Shown piece by piece: positions 40,830 through 49,176 of a stretch of 64,000 bases of DNA. Source of the DNA: Alkaliphilus sp. B6464 (GTDB lineage: Bacteria > Bacillota > Clostridia > Peptostreptococcales > Natronincolaceae); NCBI RefSeq assembly GCF_018141165.1, contig NZ_CP058557.1, positions 1,984,001 through 2,048,000 of the forward strand, written 5' to 3'. The notes under the pieces are model-generated. The model searched no databases. It worked only from the letters and a program-made list of their open reading frames with translations, and had not been told where the DNA came from. The position numbers and the translations under genes were made by a program. Numbering within the stretch: position 1 is the stretch's first letter; every line of letters begins with the position of its first letter.

Positions 40830-40985
40830 GATAGGGTTCGGGAATTGTAAGAATGTTCTCTGAAACATGGCACATGTACGTTCTTCAAGCTTTCGGTTTC
40901 TGGATGGCATAGAAAGGAATTTCATTCTTATTTGAAATAACATAATAATGACAATATAAATTAGTAATATAGGAGGAGAGTTAAA

Positions 40986-42239
40986 ATGAAAAGATTTTTG
41001 TGTTTATTTATAGTAATGGTGATTTTGTTGGTTGGATGTACCCCATCTAAGGCAATACAAACAAAATCATCGGAATCGTCAGAACCATCAGAGTCATCAG
41101 TTCTGTATAAGACTATGCTTTCACCAGATAATAAATTGAGTATTGTCAGAAAACCTAATGCAGCAGATTATTCTTTCATTCATCCAGGAAAAATGACTGA
41201 ATTGCCAAGCTATAATCCAAATTCAGGTCAAATGTGGCAGGTGGATTTAAGAAGTAGTGACCTAACGAATCTTGACTTATCAGAAAAGCTTGATGACCTG
41301 CTTTATGCTGATTTTGATAGCAAGACCAAATGGCCTAATAAATTACCTTATGGTTTTGAGCCGCAGATGATAATGGAGTTAGGAAAAAATCCTGGCCTGA
41401 GATTAAGAGAACTTCATAAAAAAGGAATTACGGGAAAAGGAATTGGTCTAGCAATAATTGACCAGGGATTGTTAGTTGATCATATGGAGTATAAAGAACA
41501 GTTAAAAATGTATGAAGAAATTCATTGTTCTGATGAAAATGCATCAATGCATGGACCTGCAGTTGCATCTATTGCTGTAGGGAAGACAGTTGGAGTAGCA
41601 CCTGAAGCAGATCTTTATTATATTGCTGAAACGCATGGAGTTTTCAATGAAAAAGGGCAATTTGATTTGGATCTTTCCTGGCTTGCAAAATCTATAGACC
41701 GTATTGTTGAAGTTAATAAGACATTGCCTGAAGGTGAAAAAATCAGAGTCATATCAATTTCCTTAGGAATAGGAGGAAATGCAAATGGATATGGGAAAGC
41801 GCTAGAGTCTATTAAAAAGGCAAAACAGGAAGGAATCTATACTGTATATGTAGGAAGTAACCAATATATGGGACTTGGTCGTGATCCTTTAAAAAATGCA
41901 GATGATATTACTTCATTTACAAAAGGAGAGTTTTGGAAGAAACAAGAATATAATAAGTACCAGCTTTTAATTCCTATGGATTCTAGATGTACTGCCAGTC
42001 CTACGGGTGTTAATGATTATGTGTTTTATAGGAAAGGTGGTCTGAGTTGGTCAATACCTTATGTTGCAGGGTTATATGCATTGGCATGTCAAGTTAAACC
42101 TGATATTACACCTGATGTTTTTTGGGAAGAAGCATTTAATACAAGCGATACAATATCTGCCGACAATAGTAGTAAAACGACATTTGGAAGAATTGTTAAT
42201 CCAGTAAAATTAATTGAAAAAATTGAGAAAATGAAATAG
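40986..42239 (+). CDS. Subtilisin-like (S8) lipoprotein peptidase
   Basis: 417 residues. Lipoprotein signal: K-R-F then a hydrophobic core ending L-V-G-C with Cys18 as lipidation site, then a Ser/Glu-rich linker. The S8 triad is visible as Asp159 (I-I-D-Q-G), His189 (M-H-G-P-A-V-A) and Ser354 (G-G-L-S-W-S-I-P-Y-V-A-G). The usual G-T-S-M-A is changed to G-L-S-W-S, and the domain is preceded by about 140 non-peptidase residues. An exported, membrane-anchored protease; activity likely but substrate unknown. Base composition is less AT-rich than in neighbouring genes, hinting at separate origin. AGGAGGAGAG ribosome binding site. Confidence 0.85.
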   Translation: MKRFLCLFIVMVILLVGCTPSKAIQTKSSESSEPSESSVLYKTMLSPDNKLSIVRKPNAADYSFIHPGKMTELPSYNPNSGQMWQVDLRSSDLTNLDLSEKLDDLLYADFDSKTKWPNKLPYGFEPQMIMELGKNPGLRLRELHKKGITGKGIGLAIIDQGLLVDHMEYKEQLKMYEEIHCSDENASMHGPAVASIAVGKTVGVAPEADLYYIAETHGVFNEKGQFDLDLSWLAKSIDRIVEVNKTLPEGEKIRVISISLGIGGNANGYGKALESIKKAKQEGIYTVYVGSNQYMGLGRDPLKNADDITSFTKGEFWKKQEYNKYQLLIPMDSRCTASPTGVNDYVFYRKGGLSWSIPYVAGLYALACQVKPDITPDVFWEEAFNTSDTISADNSSKTTFGRIVNPVKLIEKIEKMK

Positions 42240-42350
42240 TACTGTTTATAGTTATATAGTAAATGCTAAGTAGCAAGAATAATTGAGATAAAGTCTAAGG
42301 AGAATTATTGATGCATGTAGTAAAGGTTATTATAATGGTTTGGAGAGGAT

Positions 42351-42532
42351 ATGATGAAAAATAATACACTTTCTCAAATAATACAAGAATATGTAAAAGA
42401 TATGATATCTACAAAAGATACTATATGACACCCTTAGGCGATTATTTGTGTAGTAAGGATAGTTATTTAATAAAAAATCTAAAAAGCATAAGATATGCAC
42501 AGATAAAATTGTTAAAGACATATATTGAATAA
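42351..42532 (+). pseudogene. Small frameshifted gene, unrecognised
   Basis: ATG at 42351 behind GGAGAGG gives 25 residues (M-M-K-N-N-T-L-S-Q-I-I-Q-E-Y-V), ending in a TGA that overlaps an ATG in another frame; that frame continues T-P-L-G-D-Y-L-C-S-K-D-S-Y to a stop at 42532. Joined, they would give one helical protein of about 60 residues. A single frameshift would explain it; two coupled mini-genes (ATGA overlap) are the alternative. Family unknown. Confidence 0.35.
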
Positions 42533-42552
42533 TACTTATAGGAGGCTTGACT

Positions 42553-43023
42553 ATGAACTACAGAAAAATCAAACTTAATGATAGTAGTGACGACAAGGAA
42601 TTAGAGTTACTTTTAACTCAAATTGCAAAATGGCATAATACTACACCAAAGTTATGGATGCCAGATTACAGAGTATCAACTGTAGATATAGAGGAAACAG
42701 TGCAAAGAATTCGAAATACAAAAAATGAAGACTTATTTCTCGTCATTGCAGAAAACGATGAAGACCAAGTACAGGGATTTATATGGGCATATAAACAAGA
42801 AAAACCTCAATACAGTGTCATGATTCTATCATTGTATATTACAGAAGGCTACAGAGGGCGTGGTATAGCTACAAATCTAAAAATATTATTAGAACAATGG
42901 TGTCGCCTTGAAGGCATTAAAACCATACAGACAACAATTCATTACAACAATCATAATATGATGGCATTGAATCAAAAACTTGGATATATCCCAGGTATGG
43001 TATATATGACTAAAACCGTATAA
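42553..43023 (+). CDS. GNAT acetyltransferase
   Basis: 156 residues. Motif A L-Y-I-T-E-G-Y-R-G-R-G-I-A-T-N-L (acetyl-CoA loop R-G-R-G-I-A-T) after a strand with V-Q-G-F-I-W-A; motif B N-H-N-M-M-A-L-N-Q-K-L-G-Y. A generic N-acetyltransferase; substrate unknown. ATG at 42553 with GGAGG seven bases ahead, preferred over a TTG at 42547 that lies inside the spacer. Single gene followed closely by a methyltransferase gene. Confidence 0.88.
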   Translation: MNYRKIKLNDSSDDKELELLLTQIAKWHNTTPKLWMPDYRVSTVDIEETVQRIRNTKNEDLFLVIAENDEDQVQGFIWAYKQEKPQYSVMILSLYITEGYRGRGIATNLKILLEQWCRLEGIKTIQTTIHYNNHNMMALNQKLGYIPGMVYMTKTV

Positions 43024-43096
43024 GGTGTTTATTTTATAAAAGACGAGGTAATACGTAAAGTAGAATGTTTTGAATTCATCAGTAGGAGGGTCTAAA

Positions 43097-43669
43097 ATGG
43101 AATACATGGGAAGTAAAGAATACCGGGATAAAAAGTTCTTAAATAGAAGTGATAAACTATTAAGTCCTGAAAAATCAATAATTGAAAATATAAAATATTT
43201 CAAAGAAGGTTCTGTTCTTGATATAGCCTGTGGAGATGGTAGAAATACTCTACTTTTTCTTGAAAAAGGCTTTAGGGTAACAGGAATTGACTTTAGTAGT
43301 AAAGCACTTGAACGTTTGGAGATGTTTGCTAGAAGAAATAATTATTTAGTGAATACAAAACAAATTGATTTAAGTACATCAAATTCATTAAAGAATATTG
43401 GTATATTTGATAATATTGTAATTAATCACTATAGATTAAATAAGGAGCAGCTTGCAGACATGAAAAATCATATAGCTGATGATGGTATTTTATTTATCTG
43501 TGGCTTTGGATATAAGCATAAAGTTAATTCTAAAATTAGAAAAGAGGATTTAATTCAATCAACTGACTTTGATGACATGGACAAGTCATTTGATCTAATT
43601 AGTTATATTGAAAATGAAGACGATAGAGGTTTTTTTGTCACTTATATTTTTCGTAAGAAGAAAAGCTAA
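43097..43669 (+). CDS. Class I SAM methyltransferase
   Basis: 190 residues. Motif I V-L-D-I-A-C-G-D-G-R-N-T; acidic post-I residue in V-T-G-I-D-F-S; motif IV region I-V-I-N-H-Y-R-L. TehB/thiopurine-methyltransferase-like layout; the N-terminal K-F-L-N-R-S-D-K-L-L-S-P segment is seen in related clostridial enzymes. Substrate not predictable. ATG at 43097 with GTAGGAGGG ahead; the frame extends upstream without a ribosome binding site. Confidence 0.85.
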   Translation: MEYMGSKEYRDKKFLNRSDKLLSPEKSIIENIKYFKEGSVLDIACGDGRNTLLFLEKGFRVTGIDFSSKALERLEMFARRNNYLVNTKQIDLSTSNSLKNIGIFDNIVINHYRLNKEQLADMKNHIADDGILFICGFGYKHKVNSKIRKEDLIQSTDFDDMDKSFDLISYIENEDDRGFFVTYIFRKKKS

Positions 43670-43786
43670 AATCGAATTTTTGTGTGAAAATTTATAGGAA
43701 TGAAAGACGTAATTATTTGTTATGACAAAGTATCTGCATAATGGTTGAGCATTGTTGCTAAGCTTTTAAAAAAGGAGAATTTACTT

Positions 43787-44320
43787 ATGGAATATAGACT
43801 TTTAAAAAGAGAAGAAATAGAAAGATTAAGAGAGATAGATCGAAGTGAAATTATTGAGAAATTATATTTAGAAAATAATGGTAGGTTAGAATTGAAAAAT
43901 GAATTTTATGATGTTAAAAATGAATGGTGGATTAATGAAGAAGTTGAAAAAATACTAGTACCACGTCTATACGATTTATTTGATAGAGGAGGAACAATAA
44001 TCGGAGTTTTTAAAGGTAGAGAGATCAGCGGTATGGTGGCATTAGAAAGCGAATTTATCGGCAAGAATAAGGACCAACTTAAACTGGATATTCTTTTTGT
44101 CAGTAAAAAACATAGAAAAACAGGGATAGGTAAAAATCTTATGAACCTTGCAATAGAAAAAGCTAGAGAAAAAGGCGCATCTAAATTGTATATTTCTGCT
44201 ACACCTTCTCAAAATACTGTAGATTTTTATCTGAGTCTAGGCTGTAAGGTTGCAACTGAAATTGATAAAGAACTATTTGAATTGGAACCTGAGGATATTC
44301 ATTTAGAGCTTGAATTATAA
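43787..44320 (+). CDS. GNAT acetyltransferase
   Basis: 177 residues. N-terminal M-E-Y-R-L-L-K-R-E-E-I-E-R-L; motif A L-F-V-S-K-K-H-R-K-T-G-I-G-K-N-L with the acetyl-CoA loop R-K-T-G-I-G-K; motif B A-T-P-S-Q-N-T-V-D-F-Y-L-S-L-G-C. Generic acyltransferase of the YesJ/MarR-linked GNAT type; substrate unknown. ATG at 43787 with AAAAAAGGAG ahead, chosen over an upstream in-frame TTG. The phosphotransferase gene begins about 50 bases later. Confidence 0.87.
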   Translation: MEYRLLKREEIERLREIDRSEIIEKLYLENNGRLELKNEFYDVKNEWWINEEVEKILVPRLYDLFDRGGTIIGVFKGREISGMVALESEFIGKNKDQLKLDILFVSKKHRKTGIGKNLMNLAIEKAREKGASKLYISATPSQNTVDFYLSLGCKVATEIDKELFELEPEDIHLELEL

Positions 44321-44369
44321 GTAGATAATGGATGAATGTGATACTTTATTTATGAAGGGAGATGAAATT

Positions 44370-45281
44370 TTGATAGTATCTTTTAAGGATATTCCTGGTT
44401 CTAATAATTGGAGTATAGTAAAGCCAATTAATAAAGGATGGTCAGATGATAAAAAGTATTATATAAAAACCGTAGATGAAAAAGAGCTATTACTTAGAAT
44501 ATCAGACATAACACAATATGAAAATAAGGAAAAAGAATTTGAAAGCTTAAAATTACTTATTAACATGGATATATTAATGTCTCGTCCTATTGATTTTGGA
44601 ATTTGCAATAAGGGTCAATTAGTTTATTCTTTGCTTACTTGGATTAATGGTGAAGATGCTGAAGTTATACTCCCTAAGCTTGATAATAAAGAACAATACA
44701 ATCTAGGCACTAAGGCTGGTGTGTTTCTTAAACAAATACACAGAGCTCCTGCCCCTCAAAACCTACCCAGTTGGGCAGAAAGATTTAATGCTAAAATTGA
44801 TAAAAAAATAGCTAATTATAAAGATTGTAGTATTCATTTTCATGGTGCTGATAGAATAATTGAATATATTGAACATAATCGTTCTCTTCTATTAAATCGA
44901 CCACAGTCTTTTCAACATGGAGATTATCATGTTGGGAATATGATTATTACACCAGAAGGGGAATTAGGTATAGTTGATTTTAATAGAATGGATTATGGAG
45001 ATCCATGGGAGGAATTTAACCGAATTACATTTTGTGTGAGTACGAGTCCTGCATTTGCATCGGGATACATTAACGGATATTTTGATAATAAAGTACCTGA
45101 TTTGTTTTTTAGATTAATGGCGTTGTATATTGGAATTAATCAGCTTTCATCTATACCTTGGGCTATCCATTTTGGAGAGGAAGAAGTGAATACAATGCTT
45201 AAACAGGCGCAAAGTGTTTTGAAATGGTATGACGATTTTAAAACATATATTCCAAACTGGTATGTCACAAACCATGATTAA
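44370..45281 (+). CDS. Aminoglycoside-phosphotransferase-like kinase (APH fold)
   Basis: 303 residues. Nucleotide-side lobe with W-S-I-V-K-P-I-N-K-G-W-S-D-D-K-K-Y, then the catalytic H-G-D-Y-H-V-G-N-M (Brenner motif) and the metal Asp in G-I-V-D-F-N-R-M-D-Y-G-D-P-W-E-E. This wording matches the APH(3')/choline-kinase-like group found in clostridial accessory regions, usually without proven drug resistance. I favour the TTG at 44370 with AAGGGAG ahead; ATGs at 44328 and 44352 have no good site. It may phosphorylate an aminoglycoside, a sugar or an unrelated alcohol. Confidence 0.85.
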   Translation: MIVSFKDIPGSNNWSIVKPINKGWSDDKKYYIKTVDEKELLLRISDITQYENKEKEFESLKLLINMDILMSRPIDFGICNKGQLVYSLLTWINGEDAEVILPKLDNKEQYNLGTKAGVFLKQIHRAPAPQNLPSWAERFNAKIDKKIANYKDCSIHFHGADRIIEYIEHNRSLLLNRPQSFQHGDYHVGNMIITPEGELGIVDFNRMDYGDPWEEFNRITFCVSTSPAFASGYINGYFDNKVPDLFFRLMALYIGINQLSSIPWAIHFGEEEVNTMLKQAQSVLKWYDDFKTYIPNWYVTNHD

Positions 45282-45514
45282 TAAAGCACGGTCTTTATTG
45301 TGAGTAAGATAAGTGCAGAGATTATTGATGAGAATGAATATTCGATAATAGAAATGAAGATAGAATTAAAGTAACCTTTTAATAGGCCTAGCTTTCTTTT
45401 TCATACATATTAAAATGCATAGTTGCTCTATAGGTAAGCTACCATCATAAAATGAAATATTTAAATATGCAATTAAAGAACGTTATATGTCATATTATGC
45501 AGGAGGTTTAGACT

Positions 45515-46243
45515 GTGAAGAAATATATTGAAATAGCAAATAGAATATATCAAGAGAAGTATAGCAATGCAGAGTTCTTAATATTGGCGGGTTCAATAAT
45601 CAGAGGCGAAGGGACAATGACGTCTGATTTAGATATAGTTGTAATTTATGAGAAAATAGATTGTGCATTTCGGGAGTCATTTATTTATGAAGGAATTATG
45701 GTTGAGGTATTTGCACATGATCTATCTACTGCAAAATATTTCATGCATACTGTAGATTTTAATAATGGTGCACCAATTATTGCGACTATGATTACTGAAG
45801 GAATCGTAATACCGAAAAAAATAGGATTATCTGATGAACTAAAGAGGATAGCTGAAGAATTCATATCAAAAGGACCCAATGAAGCAAATATCAACAAAAT
45901 CAATAGCATGAGATATTCAATAACAAATCTGATTGACGATTTAATAGATAGCAAAAATAGATATGAACAAATTGCTACAGGATGTAGACTTTATGAAGAA
46001 GTTGCAGAGTTATATTTTAGTGCAAATAGAATTTGGAATGGCAAAGCTAAATCTATTGTCCGAGTTATGAAAAAGCATGATCACGAATTTGCAGAACGAT
46101 ATAATGATAGCTTTGATTTATTATTCAAAAATGGGGATGATTCAATGGCAGTTGAAATAAGTGAAGAGGTACTAAATTTGGTTGGTGGTTATTTATTTAA
46201 TGGCTATAGATTGGTAGCTAAGCCTGAGTGGAGGATAGTATAG
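45515..46243 (+). CDS. Nucleotidyltransferase-domain protein
   Basis: 242 residues. NTase core G-S-I-I-R-G-E-G-T then S-D-L-D-I-V-V (G-S...D-x-D, residues about 26-42), with a third acidic residue in M-V-E-V-F. The C-terminal half is helical (KNTase-C/HEPN-like). The pattern resembles aminoglycoside nucleotidyltransferases or MNT/HEPN antitoxin families, but the R-G-E-G-T variant is a distinct subgroup. GTG start with AGGAGG ahead. No toxin partner adjacent. Confidence 0.85.
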   Translation: MKKYIEIANRIYQEKYSNAEFLILAGSIIRGEGTMTSDLDIVVIYEKIDCAFRESFIYEGIMVEVFAHDLSTAKYFMHTVDFNNGAPIIATMITEGIVIPKKIGLSDELKRIAEEFISKGPNEANINKINSMRYSITNLIDDLIDSKNRYEQIATGCRLYEEVAELYFSANRIWNGKAKSIVRVMKKHDHEFAERYNDSFDLLFKNGDDSMAVEISEEVLNLVGGYLFNGYRLVAKPEWRIV

Positions 46244-46321
46244 AAAACACCTGACAAATCAAGTGAATCTATTTAAGTAAATGCTGGGTGAGTTTATATA
46301 GAATTAGAAGATGAGCGGTAA

Positions 46322-46546
46322 ATGAAAAAAGATATATATGAATGATATGTTCTATATTCTTTAGATTTAATATGGGCTAAGCAAACCGCAGAAATCATTG
46401 GAAAGCATATGAATTCAAAAGTTATTGAAGAAATGGGACTTCGTGAGATAAATACTGGAATTGCAACAGGAAAAACAAAAAATTGGGTTAAAGAAAATAT
46501 AAGCCTAGGCCTTGTTATAACTTTGATATAGATCATCAAGCTTGAA
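46322..46546 (+). pseudogene. N-terminal half of a histidine phosphatase (relic)
   Basis: ATG 46322 opens M-K-K-D-I-Y-E, TGA, then in the same frame Y-S-L-D-L-I-W-A-K-Q-T-A-E-I-I-G-K-H and L-R-E-I-N-T-G-I-A-T-G-K-T-K. This is the region after the catalytic R-H-G of phosphoglycerate-mutase-like phosphatases; the R-H-G itself seems deleted. A later frameshift brings Y-N-F-D-I-D-H-Q-A into another frame. Complementary to the C-terminal relic at 38013. Confidence 0.78.
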
Positions 46547-46676
46547 GTAGAATTACTAGGGGGAAGTCCATAACCTAACAGTCGGCTTTTATCATAAAAA
46601 ATTACTATAGCGGAAACTGATAAAATGTTATGCACAGTAATAAATTAAAATCAAGACATTGTAAAGGGGTACTGAA

Positions 46677-47294
46677 ATGGAAAGAGAAAAGATTGAATAT
46701 TTAATCAAAGGTTTAGCCGTAAGAAATATTGATGGATATTTCTTTGAAACCTTTGAGGAAGCCAAGTCAAAAGCTATAGAGATGATACCTGCTGATGCTA
46801 GTATTGGGATTGGTAATTCAATAACTTTGAAAAACATGAGAATAAGTAAAGAGTTAGGGGATAGAGGGAATATTGTATATGATAAGACAATAGCTAAGAG
46901 CAAAGAAGAAAGCAAAGAACTCAAAAGAAAATCATTATTGACTGATTGGTATATTACTGGAACTAATGCTATTTCATTAGAAGGGCACTTAGTTAACATG
47001 GATCATAGTGGCAACAGGGTAGCTGCTATGCTATATGGTCCCGATAATGTAATAGTTATAATCGGTATTAATAAAATTACAAACACTTTAGATGAAGCAA
47101 TATATAGGGTAAGAAATATTGCTTCACCTCAAAATGCTAGAAGAGCAGGCTTCAATCCACCATGTGTAGATTTAGGAAGGTGTATAGATTGTAGATCAAC
47201 TGAAAGAGTGTGCAATAATTTGGTGGTTATAGAAGGACAAAATAATAATGGTAGAATAAAGGTATTTATCGTGAATGAGAATGATGGTTTTTAG
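46677..47294 (+). CDS. LUD domain (LutC/DUF162-like) protein
   Basis: 205 residues. LUD family landmarks: I-G-I-G-N-S-I-T-L, G-T-N-A-I-S-L-E-G-H-L-V-N-M-D-H-S-G-N-R-V and V-I-V-I-I-G-I-N-K-I. The C-terminal part has C-I-D-C and two further cysteines (near 180-194), so a metal site is possible. Family members act in lactate utilisation (LutB/LutC), but this stand-alone short form is common in anaerobes and unassigned. AAAGGGG ribosome binding site. No lutA or lutB neighbours. Confidence 0.85.
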   Translation: MEREKIEYLIKGLAVRNIDGYFFETFEEAKSKAIEMIPADASIGIGNSITLKNMRISKELGDRGNIVYDKTIAKSKEESKELKRKSLLTDWYITGTNAISLEGHLVNMDHSGNRVAAMLYGPDNVIVIIGINKITNTLDEAIYRVRNIASPQNARRAGFNPPCVDLGRCIDCRSTERVCNNLVVIEGQNNNGRIKVFIVNENDGF

Positions 47295-47434
47295 TTACTA
47301 GAGGAATATGGCTAAAAATCACAGAGTATGGTACTGCATACAAGTAGAGAGTGTATCAACACATTAATGAATGTATTTCCAGGTTGGTATCGAAGGATTT
47401 ACTGGCAAAGTAAGTATATTTTAGGAGGAAAAAA

Positions 47435-48022
47435 ATGAGTCAACAAATGATTACTAAAAAAATTGAACAAATAGTAGAGGAACAGTGCAAAGCGGATACT
47501 AATGCTTTTGGTTATGGAATATGGACTCATCATATTGTGGTTGTTGTTAAATATGCTAGAATGCTTGCACACAGACTAGATGTGGATTTAGAAATAGTTG
47601 AAATATCTGCATTATTGCACGACTACGCTAGCATCAAAGATAAGGAATTATATAAGGAACACCATATTCATGGAGCAACTGAAGCAGAAAGAATTTTAAA
47701 GAAATTGAATTATCCAATAGAAAAAATTGAAGCTGTGAAAGATTGTATTTTATCACATAGGGGGAGTGTAAGTAAGAAAATTAAAACGAAAGAAGCACTT
47801 TGCATTGCAAGTGCAGATGCAATGGCTCACATTGATTATATTCCGTCACTACTGCATTTAGCATATGTAAAATTAGAAATGGATACAGATGATGGAGCAA
47901 AGTGGGTAAGAGAGAAAATAGAAAGAAGTTGGAATAAACTATGTCCAGAAGCAAGAGAAATAATGCTGGATAAATATAATAGTGCTATAAGTGTGTTAAA
48001 AAGTAACACAAACATTTTTTAA
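47435..48022 (+). CDS. HD-domain phosphohydrolase
   Basis: 195 residues. Metal ligands follow the HD pattern: H-H (near residue 30) in W-T-H-H-I-V-V-V, the H-D pair in L-L-H-D-Y, two histidines in H-I-H-G-A and the late Asp in A-S-A-D-A-M-A-H. YedJ/YqeK-like soluble phosphohydrolase acting on a nucleotide or phosphorylated metabolite. TAGGAGGA ribosome binding site. Single gene; nothing in the neighbourhood points to a substrate. Confidence 0.88.
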   Translation: MSQQMITKKIEQIVEEQCKADTNAFGYGIWTHHIVVVVKYARMLAHRLDVDLEIVEISALLHDYASIKDKELYKEHHIHGATEAERILKKLNYPIEKIEAVKDCILSHRGSVSKKIKTKEALCIASADAMAHIDYIPSLLHLAYVKLEMDTDDGAKWVREKIERSWNKLCPEAREIMLDKYNSAISVLKSNTNIF

Positions 48023-48123
48023 AAATAACTATAGTTAAAAACTAAAAAAAGTATTGATAATAATTGTTTAATAAGTAGTAACTCCACGTTATCATCTGAT
48101 ATTAGTTGAAGGAGGAACAATAA

Positions 48124-48531
48124 GTGATAAACGGAATTAATCATATAACATTTGCAATAATAAATTTAGAACGATCTTTGGATTTTTATGTTAATTTGTT
48201 AGGACTTAGATTAGTTGGAAAATGGGAAAAAGGAGCATATTTATTAGCTGGGAATCAGTGGATTGCTTTAAATGTTGATGAAGAGAGAATTATAGAACCT
48301 ACGAAAGATTATACACATATCGCATTTAATGTCCTATCTTCAGATTTTAAGAGTCTAAAAGAAAAACTTGAAAAAGCAGGAGTAAAATCATTCAAAGAAA
48401 ATACATCAGAGGGAGAATCATTTTATTTTCTTGATCCAGATGGTCACAAATTGGAACTACATTACAATACTTTGGAAGATCGATTGAAATGGGTGAGAGA
48501 AAATAATTGGTCGACATTTAAACACGTGTAA
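48124..48531 (+). CDS. FosA/FosB-family fosfomycin thiol transferase-like VOC protein
   Basis: 135 residues, full length. It opens M-I-N-G-I-N-H-I-T-F; metal ligands His7, His65 (D-Y-T-H-I-A-F) and Glu111 (K-L-E-L-H) fall where FosA has them (7, 64, 110); the K+/substrate loop S-E-G-E-S-F-Y-F-L-D-P-D-G-H-K matches FosA closely. Such enzymes open the epoxide of fosfomycin by adding a thiol (glutathione for FosA, bacillithiol for FosB). Clostridia often lack both thiols, so the co-substrate is unclear. GTG start, GAAGGAGGA ahead. Resistance is inferred from family only. Confidence 0.88.
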   Translation: MINGINHITFAIINLERSLDFYVNLLGLRLVGKWEKGAYLLAGNQWIALNVDEERIIEPTKDYTHIAFNVLSSDFKSLKEKLEKAGVKSFKENTSEGESFYFLDPDGHKLELHYNTLEDRLKWVRENNWSTFKHV

Positions 48532-48550
48532 TGAAGAATTTGATTTTTTA

Positions 48551-48910
48551 TTGGAAGAAGAATTGAAAAGAGATAACTGGATTGTTGACGAAAACTATAA
48601 TAGAACAATAAAACAGAGAATTGATAAATGTGATACTGTTATCTATTTGGATTATTCTCGACTTACTTGTTTAAGAGGTGTAATAAAAAGAGTAATAAGT
48701 AATTATAGCAAAGTTCGTTCAGATATGGGGGAAGGTTGTCCTGAAAAATTTGACTTTGGGTTTCTAAAATGGATATGGAATTTCAATAACCAACACCGAA
48801 ATAATTACTATATTTTACTTAATAATTTGGAAGATAAAAAAGTTCTTATATTCAAAAACAGAAAACAATGTTCCGCTTTTATAAATAACATAAACCACTC
48901 AACAAAATAA
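48551..48910 (+). pseudogene. FlaR-like topology-modulation P-loop kinase, N-terminus missing
   Basis: The frame gives K-R-D-N-W-I-V-D-E-N-Y-N-R-T, D-T-V-I-Y-L-D-Y-S-R, R-S-D-M-G-E-G-C-P-E-K-F-D and F-L-K-W-I-W-N-F, the second half of the FlaR/YqaC-like adenylate-kinase-fold family. The Walker A half (about 60 residues) is absent: 5' of the frame is the end of the fosfomycin gene. No ATG or ribosome binding site; the first TTG (48551) lies inside former coding sequence. Truncated and most likely inactive. Confidence 0.8.
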
Positions 48911-48922
48911 AGCTAATCTATC

Positions 48923-49117
48923 AATAGAATTGAAGCTACAATAACACCTGTGAATGATGCATCTGTTAAAGCACTAAGCAAGCTAAATTTCATTCAAGAA
49001 GGAATAGTCAGAGAAAGGGATTTGATAAAGGGAAAACTAGAGGATGGAATAATTATGTCAATTCTCAAGAGAGATTATATAAAAAAATTTGAGTTATATA
49101 AAACATGTGAATTATGA
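48923..49117 (+). pseudogene. C-terminal fragment of a GNAT acetyltransferase
   Basis: No start codon. Translation: R-I-E-A-T-I-T-P-V-N-D-A-S-V-K-A-L-S-K-L-N-F-I-Q, then R-E-R-D-L-I-K-G-K-L-E-D-G, then S-I-L-K-R-D-Y. This is the motif-B end of a RimJ/RimL-like N-acetyltransferase (N-x-x-S-x-x-x-L-x-K-L-G/N-F). The acetyl-CoA loop half is missing. Confidence 0.75.
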
Positions 49118-49176
49118 GTTCGTAATAATTATTAAGTAGCTAAGAAACCGCTGTCGATATAAAGGGGATAATATTT

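Noticed and set aside
45283-45373. Short frame ending I-I-E-M-K-I-E-L-K after the phosphotransferase gene
   Set aside because: Only about 24 codons from a GTG without a ribosome binding site; possibly another acyltransferase tail, but too short to support.
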